From Nocardioides sp. (GTDB taxonomy: Bacteria; Actinomycetota; Actinomycetes; Propionibacteriales; Nocardioidaceae): a stretch of DNA of 6,110 nt. Every line of letters starts with the position of its first letter. Position 1 is the first letter of the stretch. Made by a program: the position numbers and the translations under genes. Shown piece by piece: positions 1-6,110 of the stretch. Below the pieces are notes generated by a model that worked only from the letters and a program-made list of their open reading frames with translations, was not told the origin of the DNA and made no database searches. The stretch covers positions 1-6,110 of the forward strand of contig JAHEXO010000150.1 of NCBI GenBank assembly GCA_023252065.1, given 5' to 3'.

Positions 1-441
1 AACGTCAACGCCGCGATCGCCGGCCGGCCGGAGGGTATGCGGGTCACCACGCACATGTGCCGCGGCAACTTCCGCTCTTCGTGGGCCGCCGAGGGCGGCT
101 ACGACTTCGTGGCCGAGGTCCTCTTCTCGCAGCTCGACGTGGACGGCTTCTTCCTCGAGTACGACGACGAGCGGTCGGGCGGCTTCGAACCTCTGCGCTT
201 CGTCCCCGAGGGCAAGCAGGTCGTCCTCGGCCTGGTCACCACCAAGACCGGGCAGCTCGAGGACAAGGACGACCTCAAGCGCCGCATCGACGAGGCGTCG
301 AAGTACGTACCGCTCGAGCAGCTCTGCCTCTCGCCCCAGTGCGGCTTCTCCTCCACAGTGGAGGGCAACGTGCTGAGCGAAGTGCAGGAGCGCGCCAAGC
401 TACGGCTGGTCGTCGAGACCGCCGAGGAAGTGTGGGGGTAG
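1..441 (+). CDS. MetE-type (cobalamin-independent) methionine synthase family protein, C-terminal part
   Basis: Partial gene: its start lies left of the window and the frame is open from base 1 to the TAG at 439-441, giving 146 codons. It matches the C-terminal catalytic barrel of the MetE/YxjG group, which transfers a methyl group to a zinc-bound thiol, classically from methyltetrahydrofolate to homocysteine. The four zinc ligands of this family can be placed: His (52-54) and Cys (58-60) in THMCRGNFRS, Glu (157-159) in FFLEYDDE, and Cys (340-342) in LSPQCGFSS. The segment VVLGLVTTKTG before the last Cys is also typical. RGNF after the His-x-Cys pair suggests the short, single-barrel form rather than full-length MetE, but the N-terminus is not visible. 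The aldehyde dehydrogenase follows after 3 bases, so the two share a transcript. In that catabolic setting the true methyl donor or acceptor may differ from methionine synthesis. The family is secure; the substrate is not. Confidence 0.9.
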   Translation, partial: NVNAAIAGRPEGMRVTTHMCRGNFRSSWAAEGGYDFVAEVLFSQLDVDGFFLEYDDERSGGFEPLRFVPEGKQVVLGLVTTKTGQLEDKDDLKRRIDEASKYVPLEQLCLSPQCGFSSTVEGNVLSEVQERAKLRLVVETAEEVWG

Positions 442-444
442 GTC

Positions 445-1905
445 ATGGCACTACTGGACGGCGTCGCCTGGGAGGGCAAGGTCCTCAAGGGCGGCGCATG
501 GACCGACGGACGCGGCGGCACCTACGCCGTCGTGGAGCCGGCCACCGGCAACGAGCTCGGCACGATGGGCCAGGCGGACGCCGAGGACGTGGCCGAGGCG
601 GGCGCCTCCGCGGCGGAGGCCCAGAAGGAGTGGGCGGCACTCGCCCACACCGCGCGAGCCGCCGTGCTCCGCAAGGCCGGAGACCTGTGGGCCGCGCACG
701 CCGACGAGATCCGCGAATGGAACGTGCGCGAGGTCGGAGCGATCCCGCCGATGGCCGACTTCGCGATGCACGTGGCGGCCGAGGAGTGCTACCAGGCCGC
801 ATCGTTGCCAGGACACCCGATCGGCCAGGTGCTCCCCAGCGAGCAGCCCCGGCTCTCCATGGCGCGCCAGGTGCCGGCCGGAGTGGTGGGTGTCATCTCG
901 CCGTTCAACGTCCCGATCATCCTCGGCATCCGGTCGGTGGCCCCGGCGCTCGCGCTCGGCAACGCCGTGATCCTCAAGCCCGACCCGCGCACGGCCGTCA
1001 CGGGCGGCACGGTGATGGCGCGCATCTTCGAGGAGGCCGGGCTTCCGCCGGGCGTCCTGCAGATGCTCCCCGGTGGCAAGGACGTCGGTGAGGCGATGGT
1101 GACCGACCCCCACGTGCGCGTGATCTCGTTCACCGGCTCGACGGCGGTCGGCCGGTCGATCGGCGAGCTCGCCGGCCGACACCTCAAGCGGGCCCACCTC
1201 GAGCTGGGCGGCAACTCAGCGCTGCTGATCCTCGACGACGCGGACGTCGAGCAGGCGGTCGGGCTGACCGGCTGGGCGTCGTTCCTCAACCAGGGCCAGA
1301 TCTGCATGACCGCCGGCCGCTACTTCGTCGCCGACGGGATCTACGACGACTTCGTCGAGCAGCTCGCTGCGAAGGCCGGCCACCTGCCGGTCGGCGACCC
1401 GTCCACCGAGCAGGTGGCGCTCGGCCCCGTCATCGACGAGCGGTCGCGCGACAAGATCCACGGCCTGGTCACCGCGAGCGTCGACCAGGGTGCGCGCCTG
1501 GCCGCGGGCGGGGAGTACGACCGGCTCTTCTACCGGCCGACCGTGCTGGCCGACGTCCCGCTCACCTCGCCGGTCTTCACCGAGGAGGTCTTCGGCCCGG
1601 TCGCCCCGGTCACCCAGGTCTCCTCCGTCGAGGACGCCGTACGGCTCGCGGCCGAGGGCGATTACGGGCTGTCGCTCGGCATCGTCACCCGCGACGTGAT
1701 GCGCGGCCTCGCGCTCGCCGAGCAGATCCCGACCGGCATCGTGCACATCAACGACCAGACGGTGAACGACGAGGCGAACGTCCCCTTCGGCGGCGTCGGC
1801 GCCTCCGGGCTGGGCCGGCTCGGTGGCGCAGCTGCGAACATCGAGGCGTTCACCGAGACCCGCTGGATCACGATGAGAGGGGAGCCGGCGAGCTACCCGT
1901 TCTGA
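445..1905 (+). CDS. NAD(P)-dependent aldehyde dehydrogenase, benzaldehyde dehydrogenase-like
   Basis: Complete 486-residue protein, the usual length for the aldehyde dehydrogenase superfamily. It oxidises an aldehyde to the acid with NAD(P)+ in the cytoplasm. Motifs visible in order: SPFNVP with the oxyanion Asn155; ILKPDPRT with cofactor-binding Lys178; FTGSTAVG (229-236) of the nucleotide fold; HLELGGN with general base Glu253; NQGQICM with nucleophile Cys287; EEVFGPV (380-386); and PFGGVGASG (447-455). All catalytic residues are intact. QGQICMTAGR and the C-terminal pattern resemble benzaldehyde/XylC-type and vanillin-type dehydrogenases, so an aromatic aldehyde is my preferred substrate, by family resemblance only. 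The ATG at 445 follows the upstream stop by 3 bases; a weak G-rich ribosome site (GGGGGTAGG) overlaps the end of the preceding gene, consistent with translational coupling. Its last 13 bases overlap the tail of the opposite-strand DinB gene. Confidence 0.93.
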   Translation: MALLDGVAWEGKVLKGGAWTDGRGGTYAVVEPATGNELGTMGQADAEDVAEAGASAAEAQKEWAALAHTARAAVLRKAGDLWAAHADEIREWNVREVGAIPPMADFAMHVAAEECYQAASLPGHPIGQVLPSEQPRLSMARQVPAGVVGVISPFNVPIILGIRSVAPALALGNAVILKPDPRTAVTGGTVMARIFEEAGLPPGVLQMLPGGKDVGEAMVTDPHVRVISFTGSTAVGRSIGELAGRHLKRAHLELGGNSALLILDDADVEQAVGLTGWASFLNQGQICMTAGRYFVADGIYDDFVEQLAAKAGHLPVGDPSTEQVALGPVIDERSRDKIHGLVTASVDQGARLAAGGEYDRLFYRPTVLADVPLTSPVFTEEVFGPVAPVTQVSSVEDAVRLAAEGDYGLSLGIVTRDVMRGLALAEQIPTGIVHINDQTVNDEANVPFGGVGASGLGRLGGAAANIEAFTETRWITMRGEPASYPF

Positions 1906-2663
1906 TCGTCGTCCTGGCCGGCTGCTCCTGGCTGACCCAGGCGAGCAAGATCTCGTCGGATGTAGCGCAGGTGCGCCCACTCCTCCTCCAGGATCACCCG
2001 GATGCAGTCACCGACGCTGGGGTGCCAGTCACCGCCGCCCCACGGGTTGTCGCGTGGCTCCGCGAGCAGCTCGGGCGTCGCTGTGGCCAGGAAGTCCATC
2101 ACCAGTTGCTGTCGCTGGGCCCGCACCTCCAGGATCTCCTCGTACGACGGCGGGTCGGCGCGGAAGATCGACATGTCGAAGCCCATCTCGCCGGCGCCGG
2201 TGAAGATCTGGCCGATCTCGTGGAACGGCTGCTCCACCCGCAGGATCCCCCCGCGGAGCCAGGCGTCGGTGGCCAGGACGAGGTGGCGCAGGGTCTCGGC
2301 CAACGACCACTCGTCCTCGACGTGGGCGTCCACCTGGTCTCGCGGCGTGGCCGCCACCGTCTCCTGCCACGCCGCCTGCACGGCGACCCACGCCTCGCGC
2401 AGGCCTTCGGGCGTCTGCGCCTTCTGCAGCTCGCGGCCGGGGAACCGCCGGTTGAGCTCGGCGTCCACCAGGGGCACCACGTCGACCCCGTTGACGAAGA
2501 GGCTGCCGAAGAACAGGTCGTGGCTGTCGATGTCGAGCCCGTCGACGTCGACGCTGCGCATCGTCACACCGCTGACGTCGGAGAACCGCAGGGTGGCGCC
2601 CTTGAGGCTCGCCTTGACGAAGGTCGCGCCTTCGAACTCGTTCGTGCCGGAGTAGGTCGTCAT
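1893..2663 (-). CDS. DinB-superfamily protein with N-terminal pentapeptide repeats
   Basis: 256-residue protein with two parts. Residues about 8-47 show a five-residue periodicity: F10, F15, L20, L25, V30, M35, V40 and I45 are evenly spaced hydrophobics, often with Ala two residues before, which is the pentapeptide-repeat pattern of a short right-handed beta-helix. A linker containing VNGVDVVPLVDAELNRRFPG (58-76) follows, then a four-helix DinB/maleylpyruvate-isomerase-like domain (about 85-240) with ETLRHLVLATDAWL (His127) and EEEWAHLRYIRRDL (His231). DinB proteins usually hold a divalent metal with three His; His148 or His214 could be the third. Family members include thiol (mycothiol/bacillithiol)-dependent transferases and isomerases, but this subgroup has no assigned reaction that I know of. 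ATG at 2661-2663 is chosen because the upstream in-frame sequence has no GTG close by and loses coding character. The Shine-Dalgarno site is weak (GGGG just upstream). Likely monocistronic. Confidence 0.85.
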   Translation of the reverse strand: MTTYSGTNEFEGATFVKASLKGATLRFSDVSGVTMRSVDVDGLDIDSHDLFFGSLFVNGVDVVPLVDAELNRRFPGRELQKAQTPEGLREAWVAVQAAWQETVAATPRDQVDAHVEDEWSLAETLRHLVLATDAWLRGGILRVEQPFHEIGQIFTGAGEMGFDMSIFRADPPSYEEILEVRAQRQQLVMDFLATATPELLAEPRDNPWGGGDWHPSVGDCIRVILEEEWAHLRYIRRDLARLGQPGAAGQDDDQNG

Positions 2664-2735
2664 CGCCCCATCATCGACCCGGCCGGGGACACTCCTGCGC
2701 TGTCGGGACCTCGGCCGCCGGGGGAGGCCGGCGCT

Positions 2736-2743
2736 GGCATACT
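2736..2743 (+). promoter_or_regulatory. possible extended -10 promoter element
   Basis: TGGCATACT-like sequence (TG, one base, then CATACT) fits an extended -10 element with four of six matches to TATAAT. It stands out as an A/T-containing patch in a very GC-rich gap, and lies about 45 bases before the GTG of the small ORF upstream of the acetyltransferase gene. No convincing -35 box is present. The reverse complement also contains a TATG patch that could serve the divergent DinB gene. This is a weak, eye-level call. Confidence 0.25.
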
Positions 2744-2787
2744 GACCGGGCGGCTCGGCCAGTGAGGTTCGGTGGCACCGGAGACCT

Positions 2788-2931
2788 GTGGCCGCGGGCC
2801 TGAGAGCCGTCGAGGCCGGGTTGGGCCTGACCGATGTCGAGGAGCCACACGGGATGCACCTGTTCGCGATGCTGCCGCCGAGCCCCGAGTCGGGCGCCTC
2901 CGGGCGCCGTACGCACTCAGGCCGTCGATGA
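2788..2931 (+). CDS. possible small protein (47 aa), translationally coupled to the acetyltransferase
   Basis: Short open frame from GTG at 2788 to TGA at 2929-2931. Three things support it. Codons 1-40 are almost all G/C at the third position, unlike the other + strand frames here. A GGAG (2780-2783) sits 4 bases before the GTG. Its stop overlaps the ATG of the next gene as ATGA, while that gene has no ribosome site of its own. The product is unrecognised; the central part reads GLTDVEEPHGMHLFAMLPPS and then becomes Arg/Ser-rich, with no signal peptide or membrane segment. It could be a true small protein, a leader ORF that couples translation, or the 3' remnant of a decayed longer gene. The frame is open upstream only to a TGA at 2743-2745, and no better start is seen in that stretch. 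Confidence 0.4.
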   Translation: MAAGLRAVEAGLGLTDVEEPHGMHLFAMLPPSPESGASGRRTHSGRR

Positions 2932-3359
2932 GCATCGAGGTGCTCGCGTTCGGCGACCTCGACGCCCGCACCGCCTACGACGTGTGGCGGCTGCGTCAGG
3001 ACGTCTTCATCGTCGAGCAGGCCTGTCCCTACCCGGACCTGGACGGTCGCGACCTCGAGCCTGGCACCCGCCACATCGTGCTCCGCGACGTCGGCGACCT
3101 GCTCGGCTGCGCCAGATTGCTCGACGACCGGGAGGTGTGGCGGATCGGCCGAGTCGTGCTCGCGCCGGCGGCCCGCGGCCGTGGGCTCGCGGACGGGCTG
3201 ATGGAGGCCGCCCTGCGCGTCTGCCGGGGGCGCGACATCGTCCTGGCCGCGCAGTCCCCGCTGGCCGGGTGGTACGCGAAGTTCGGCTTCTCGGTCACCG
3301 GACCGGAGTTCCTCGAGGACGGCATCCCGCATCTACCGATGCGGCGACCGGACGCCTGA
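2928..3359 (+). CDS. elaA: GNAT-family N-acetyltransferase, ElaA type
   Basis: 143-residue protein, close to the roughly 150 residues usual for ElaA. GNAT enzymes move the acetyl group of acetyl-CoA to an amine; the substrate of ElaA proteins is not established. Family marks: LRQDVFIVEQACPYPDLDG (residues 22-40), the ElaA N-terminal signature; WRIGRVVLAPAARGRGLADG (71-90), containing the beta4 strand and the R/Q-x-x-G-x-G/A acetyl-CoA pyrophosphate loop as ARGRGLA; and QSPLAGWYAKFGF (109-121) followed by GPEFLEDGIPHLPM (125-138). The ATG at 2928 is chosen because the family begins just before the IEVLAFGDLD segment. An in-frame GTG at 2772 would add 52 residues of Arg-rich, poorly coding sequence. 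No Shine-Dalgarno site is seen; the start overlaps the stop of the small ORF by ATGA, so re-initiation is likely. It converges with the cyclase fusion gene, 51 bases away. Confidence 0.88.
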   Translation: MSIEVLAFGDLDARTAYDVWRLRQDVFIVEQACPYPDLDGRDLEPGTRHIVLRDVGDLLGCARLLDDREVWRIGRVVLAPAARGRGLADGLMEAALRVCRGRDIVLAAQSPLAGWYAKFGFSVTGPEFLEDGIPHLPMRRPDA

Positions 3360-3392
3360 GACAACACCTCGGACCAGCCCTCAGGGACTCGG

Positions 3393-3413
3393 TGACACCG
3401 CCAGTCGGCGTCA
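3393..3413. terminator. possible weak hairpin between convergent genes
   Basis: TGACACCG and CGGCGTCA form an imperfect stem (four pairs, one mismatch, three pairs) around a five-base loop, in the gap between two convergent genes and reaching into the last codon of the cyclase gene. There is no T-run on either strand, so if it works it would be a U-less, bidirectional type. A chance hairpin is quite possible in DNA this rich in GC. Confidence 0.2.
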
Positions 3414-4787
3414 GCTCCGCACCTGGAACAGGTGCCAGCGGTCCGGCACGCCCTTGAGAGCCCGCTCCCCGGCATCGTCGAAGACCAGTCCGGAACCGAC
3501 GGTGAGGTCCTTCACCGTGGACGAGGCCCACACCTCCCTGGCCCCCGCCAGCGACGCGACCCGAGCTGCGATGTGGACCGCCAGGCCGCCCACCCCTTGG
3601 CCGTGGACCTCGATCTCGCCGGTGTGGCAGCCCGCGCGTACGTCGAGCCCCAGTGTTCCGGCCGTGGTTGCGACGGCCTGCGCGCACCGCACGGCCCGGG
3701 CAGGACCGTCGAACGTCGCGAGCATGCCGTCTCCGGCGGTGTCCACCACGTTCCCGCGGAACCGGCTGACCTCTGCGAAGGCGAGCTCTCGTTGCCGGAG
3801 CATCAGCGCCGTCCATGCCGCATCGCCGAGCGCCGCCACGCGCTCGGTCGACTGGACGATGTCGGTGAAGAGCACCGTGGCCAGGACTCGTTCGGTCGCG
3901 TCCGCGTCGTCGCGCAGGCCGGCCACGTACCTGCCGATCTCGTCGACCAGGGCGTCGGAGTCCCCGGCCCAGGGGTAGTGATCGCCGCCGGCCAGCTCGA
4001 CGTACGTCGCGCCGGGGATCTGGTCGGCGATGTAGCGGCCCTGCCCCGCGGGCTCGATCTCGTCGTCGGCACGGTGCAGCACCAGGGTCGGGACCCCGAT
4101 CGCCGGGAGCATCGCGCGGATGTCGGTGGCCCGGAGCTGCTGCTCGAGGGCCAGCACCCCGCCCGGGCTCGCCGCCAGCCGTTGAAAGCGGACCCACCAT
4201 CGTTCGATACGTCCGTCGCCTACGTGAGAGGGCATGAAGAAGCCCATCACCTCGCGGGCGTAGTCCCTGGTCCCCCAGCCGGCCCGGACGCCTTCGAGGT
4301 AGTCGCCCCACTCCTCCTCGGACCACTGCCAGGGGTAGTCGTCCTTGCGCACCCCGCAGGCCGTGGCTGCGTACAGCACCAGACCCGCCACCCGCTCCGG
4401 TCGGCTCGCCGCGAACATCGCGCACTGCGCTGCCGCTTCCTCGAAGCCGAAGATCACCGCGCGGTCGCAGCCACAAGCGTCGAGGACGACGGTGATGTCG
4501 TCGACCATGTCCTCGAGCGGGGGGACGTCATCGCCGGTGAAGCGGTCGGACAGCCCGGTGCCGCGGCGGTCGATCAGCACCACTTTCGCCAGATCACCCA
4601 GCCGCCGGAGATAGCGCGCATAGAGGGGGTTCTCCCACGCGATCTCGATGTTGTCCCAAGGCGAGAGGCAGACGAGGGTCAGTGGGCCTTCACCGAAGGT
4701 CTCGTAGGCGATCGCCACCGGACCGTTGCGCGCATAGCGGACATCCGGCTCCACGCGCAGACCATAGCGGTCAACGGGCCCGCCCAC
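3411..4787 (-). CDS. alpha/beta-hydrolase fused to class III adenylate/guanylate cyclase
   Basis: 458-residue fusion with the layout of M. tuberculosis Rv1900c. Residues about 16-290 are an alpha/beta-hydrolase fold: VRYARNGPVAIAYETFGEGP, LIDRRGTGLSDR (71-82), a nucleophile elbow that reads FGFEEAAAQ (113-121), VPTLVLHRADDE with the acid at Asp241/242, and GGDHYPW with His270. The nucleophile Ser of GxSxG is replaced by Glu116, so the domain is probably not a normal hydrolase and may sense or scaffold. Residues about 299-458 are the cyclase: VLFTDIVQSTE with metal Asp309, VVDTAGDGMLATF with metal Asp353, and VHIAARV with Arg409. The substrate-lysine position is Asp349 and the catalytic-Asn position is His405; in Rv1900c these positions are Asn and His. 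It is probably cytoplasmic, as no membrane segment is seen. The GTG at 4787 opens the longest sensible frame; GTG at 4754 (residue 12) is an alternative. A GGAG lies 13 bases before the first, rather far. Confidence 0.88.
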   Translation of the reverse strand: MGGPVDRYGLRVEPDVRYARNGPVAIAYETFGEGPLTLVCLSPWDNIEIAWENPLYARYLRRLGDLAKVVLIDRRGTGLSDRFTGDDVPPLEDMVDDITVVLDACGCDRAVIFGFEEAAAQCAMFAASRPERVAGLVLYAATACGVRKDDYPWQWSEEEWGDYLEGVRAGWGTRDYAREVMGFFMPSHVGDGRIERWWVRFQRLAASPGGVLALEQQLRATDIRAMLPAIGVPTLVLHRADDEIEPAGQGRYIADQIPGATYVELAGGDHYPWAGDSDALVDEIGRYVAGLRDDADATERVLATVLFTDIVQSTERVAALGDAAWTALMLRQRELAFAEVSRFRGNVVDTAGDGMLATFDGPARAVRCAQAVATTAGTLGLDVRAGCHTGEIEVHGQGVGGLAVHIAARVASLAGAREVWASSTVKDLTVGSGLVFDDAGERALKGVPDRWHLFQVRS

Positions 4788-4882
4788 GTGCGAAGAAGGT
4801 CTCCGGAGCCGGGCAGATGTTCCGGCCTGTCGTGCGCGCTCGATAGACGCATCCCCAGTGGTCGCGGGCTCATCCCTCGGCG
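4788..4882. other. intergenic gap upstream of the cyclase fusion
   Basis: These 95 bases separate two genes on the minus strand. The stretch is long enough to hold a promoter for the cyclase fusion, but I see no clear -35/-10 pair; TCTATC read on the minus strand near 4852 is the only A/T-leaning patch. CCGGA and TCCGG (4803-4825) make a five-pair inverted repeat with a 13-base loop, too weak to call. Confidence 0.3.
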
Positions 4883-6110
4883 TCAGGTCTGCGAGGGCAG
4901 GTCGACGCGCTCGCGCAGGAACGGCAGCGGCACCGAAGGGTCGTCACTGTCGAGCTCGCGGGCGAGCCGGTGCGCATCGAACACAGCCTCCGAGGTCATC
5001 CGAGGGGCCACCGAGTCACCGACTCGGTGCAGTCCGGTCACGCCGGCAGCCCGCAGCGCCTCCGGGTCTGCCGACACCTCGTGGAAGAGCTGGTCGTCCG
5101 AGGTCTGTTGAGTGACCAGCACGAGGCCCGTCGCTGGCAACCGCCAGGCCCGACCGAGGTCGTCCTCGCCCCAGACCGACCTGGTGTCGAAGCCCCCGAG
5201 GCTGATGCCCCGATGGGCGACGACCCCGCGCCGGTGCAGGTGCCGGCGCAGGTGCTCGCCCTCCAACGTGTGGTCCGAGACCGGGGACACCACCGGGAAG
5301 GGGGTGACCAGGTGGACCTGGAAGCCGTCCTCGGCCAGGAGCTCGGCGACGCCGGACCCGACCAGGTAGCCCTCGCAGTCGTAGACGACCACGGGGCCGG
5401 CGGGCGGCCTTGCTCCAGCGGCCACCTGCTCGGGCGTCAGCACCCCGGGCAGCTCCACGCCTACGACGGGGTCGCGCCCCTCGGGCTGCACTCCGTCGTC
5501 ACGCCAACGGGACCCGGTCGCGATCACGACGATGTCCGCGCCGTACTCCAGGACATCGGCGCGAGTGAGTCGCCGTCCGGTGATCACCTCGACGTTGGCG
5601 AGCTGGTCGATCTGGACGACCCGCCAGTCGAGGACGCGACCCCAGTCCCCGAGCGTGGGCAGCCGGCGCATCCAGCGCAGCTTGCCCCCCACCTCATGCT
5701 CGGCCTCGACGAGGTGGACGGCCCGGTAGCCACGCCGACCCAGGACCAGCGCGCACTCCAGGCCGGCGGGTCCTGAACCGACGACCAGTACGTTCGTGTC
5801 GGGCGTCGTGGTGGCCGGGTAGCGCTCCGGGTGCCAGCCGCGCCGGAACTCCTCTCCCGCCGACGGGTTCTGCAGGCACCCGACCCGGGCGAAGGCCTCC
5901 TCGCGGAGGATGCACACGTTGGAGCCGGTGCACTCGCGGATGTCCTCGGTCCGCCCCTCGGCGATCTTGCGCGGCAGGAACGGGTCGGCGATGGCGGGCC
6001 GCGCTGCGCCGATCAGGTCGACCGCCCCTTATCGGACGATCTCCGCCATCAGATCGGGGCTGGTGTATCTGCCGACACCGACCACCGGCTTGGCCGTGAC
6101 CTCGCGGACC
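4883..6110 (-). pseudogene. trimethylamine/dimethylamine dehydrogenase-like flavoprotein, interrupted by an in-frame stop; 5' end outside window
   Basis: The coding frame runs leftward from the window edge and ends at TGA 4883-4885. It matches the C-terminal half of the TMADH / 2,4-dienoyl-CoA reductase flavoproteins, which carry FMN, a [4Fe-4S] cluster and ADP or FAD, closest to TMADH. In order: KPVVGVGRYTSPDLMAEIVR, then TAA, then GAVDLIGAARPAIADPFLP (the FMN-phosphate end of the TIM barrel); the cluster loop CTGSNVC...GCLQN (about 5876-5932); GEEFRRGWHPERY; the dinucleotide fold VLVVGSGPAG (GSGPAG at 5762-5779); TPEQVAAG; LVLVTQQT; and GDSVAPRMTSEAVFDAHRLARELD. Two oddities are the in-frame TAA at 6029-6031 and Ser for the second cluster Cys. 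No frameshift is seen. Family members use TMADH-type oxidative N-demethylation or other amine and enoate oxidation; the substrate here is unknown. If the stop is a base error, this is an intact gene. Confidence 0.7.
6029..6031 (-). other. in-frame TAA stop within the TMADH-like reading frame
   Basis: Plus-strand TTA reads TAA on the coding strand, between AEIVR and GAVDLIGAARP. TMADH has a residue here (VTKGYADIIG), so the alignment continues across the stop without gap or frame change. A single change from AAA, CAA, GAA, TCA or TAC/TAT would make it. No ATG follows soon in frame; the nearest downstream candidate is GTG at 5917, inside the cluster loop, which would not give a working enzyme. 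Confidence 0.85.

Noticed and set aside
17..33. GCCGGCCGGCC palindrome-like repeat
   Set aside because: It lies within the coding frame of the MetE-like gene and encodes AIAGRPEG; ordinary in GC-rich DNA.
57..1091. Overlapping 344-codon plus-strand frame across the first two genes
   Set aside because: Very Arg/Gly-rich out-of-frame product crossing the boundary of two well-identified genes.
2772..2927. Longer ElaA start at GTG 2772
   Set aside because: The added 52 residues are Arg-rich with many A/T third positions, and the ElaA family starts near residue 53 of that frame.
2664..3332. N-terminal extension of the DinB frame to a 479-residue protein
   Set aside because: The extra part lies antisense to the ElaA gene, has poor codon use and no family match. 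The DinB protein begins naturally at ATG 2661-2663.
3432..5111. Long plus-strand open frame of about 559 codons
   Set aside because: It is antisense to the cyclase fusion and the flavoprotein, whose domains are clear. High GC leaves such shadow frames open. It is compositionally biased and lacks motifs.
4970..5776. Plus-strand open frame of 268 codons opposite the flavoprotein
   Set aside because: The minus-strand frame contains the dinucleotide fold and other TMADH motifs; the plus frame shows none.
6029..6031. Stop codon read through as pyrrolysine, because methylamine methyltransferases use it
   Set aside because: Pyrrolysine uses TAG, and the codon here is TAA. TMADH-type flavoproteins are unrelated to the pyrrolysine methyltransferases, and homologs have ordinary residues at this site.

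Overview
The window is very GC-rich, with a strong G/C bias at third codon positions, GTG starts and tightly packed genes. Together with the protein families present (a DinB protein with a pentapeptide-repeat front, an alpha/beta-hydrolase fused to a class III cyclase as in Mycobacterium Rv1900c, and an ElaA-type acetyltransferase) this points to a chromosomal segment of an actinobacterium, perhaps Nocardioides-like. The genus is a guess. No tRNA, rRNA, CRISPR array, insertion sequence or phage gene is visible.

Left part (1-1905, + strand): the C-terminal end of a short MetE-type (cobalamin-independent) methyltransferase with its full zinc-ligand set is followed after 3 bases by a complete aldehyde dehydrogenase of the benzaldehyde dehydrogenase type. 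The two are almost certainly co-transcribed and look like the tail of a catabolic operon that starts outside the window.

Middle (1893-3359): on the minus strand, a DinB-superfamily protein with an N-terminal pentapeptide-repeat stretch overlaps the dehydrogenase tail to tail by 13 bases. Divergent from it, a possible 47-residue small ORF runs by an ATGA overlap into a GNAT acetyltransferase of the ElaA family. The 124 bases between the DinB start and the small ORF hold a possible extended -10 promoter and nothing else I can name.

Right part (3411-6110, minus strand): a fusion protein with an N-terminal alpha/beta-hydrolase domain and a C-terminal class III nucleotide cyclase domain. Upstream of it on the same strand is the C-terminal two-domain half of a trimethylamine/dimethylamine dehydrogenase-like flavoprotein. 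That gene carries an in-frame TAA at 6029-6031, inside the conserved FMN-binding end of the TIM barrel, with undisturbed homology on both sides. One expected [4Fe-4S] cysteine is a serine. As written the gene is broken, by mutation or by a base error in this sequence.

No single pathway unites the window. The left operon and the amine-dehydrogenase-like gene both suggest oxidation of small or aromatic carbon compounds. The middle genes are unrelated accessory functions. I see no convincing sign of a wholly new system. The most checkable oddities are the interrupted flavoprotein gene, the hydrolase domain that lost its nucleophile, and the coupled small ORF.
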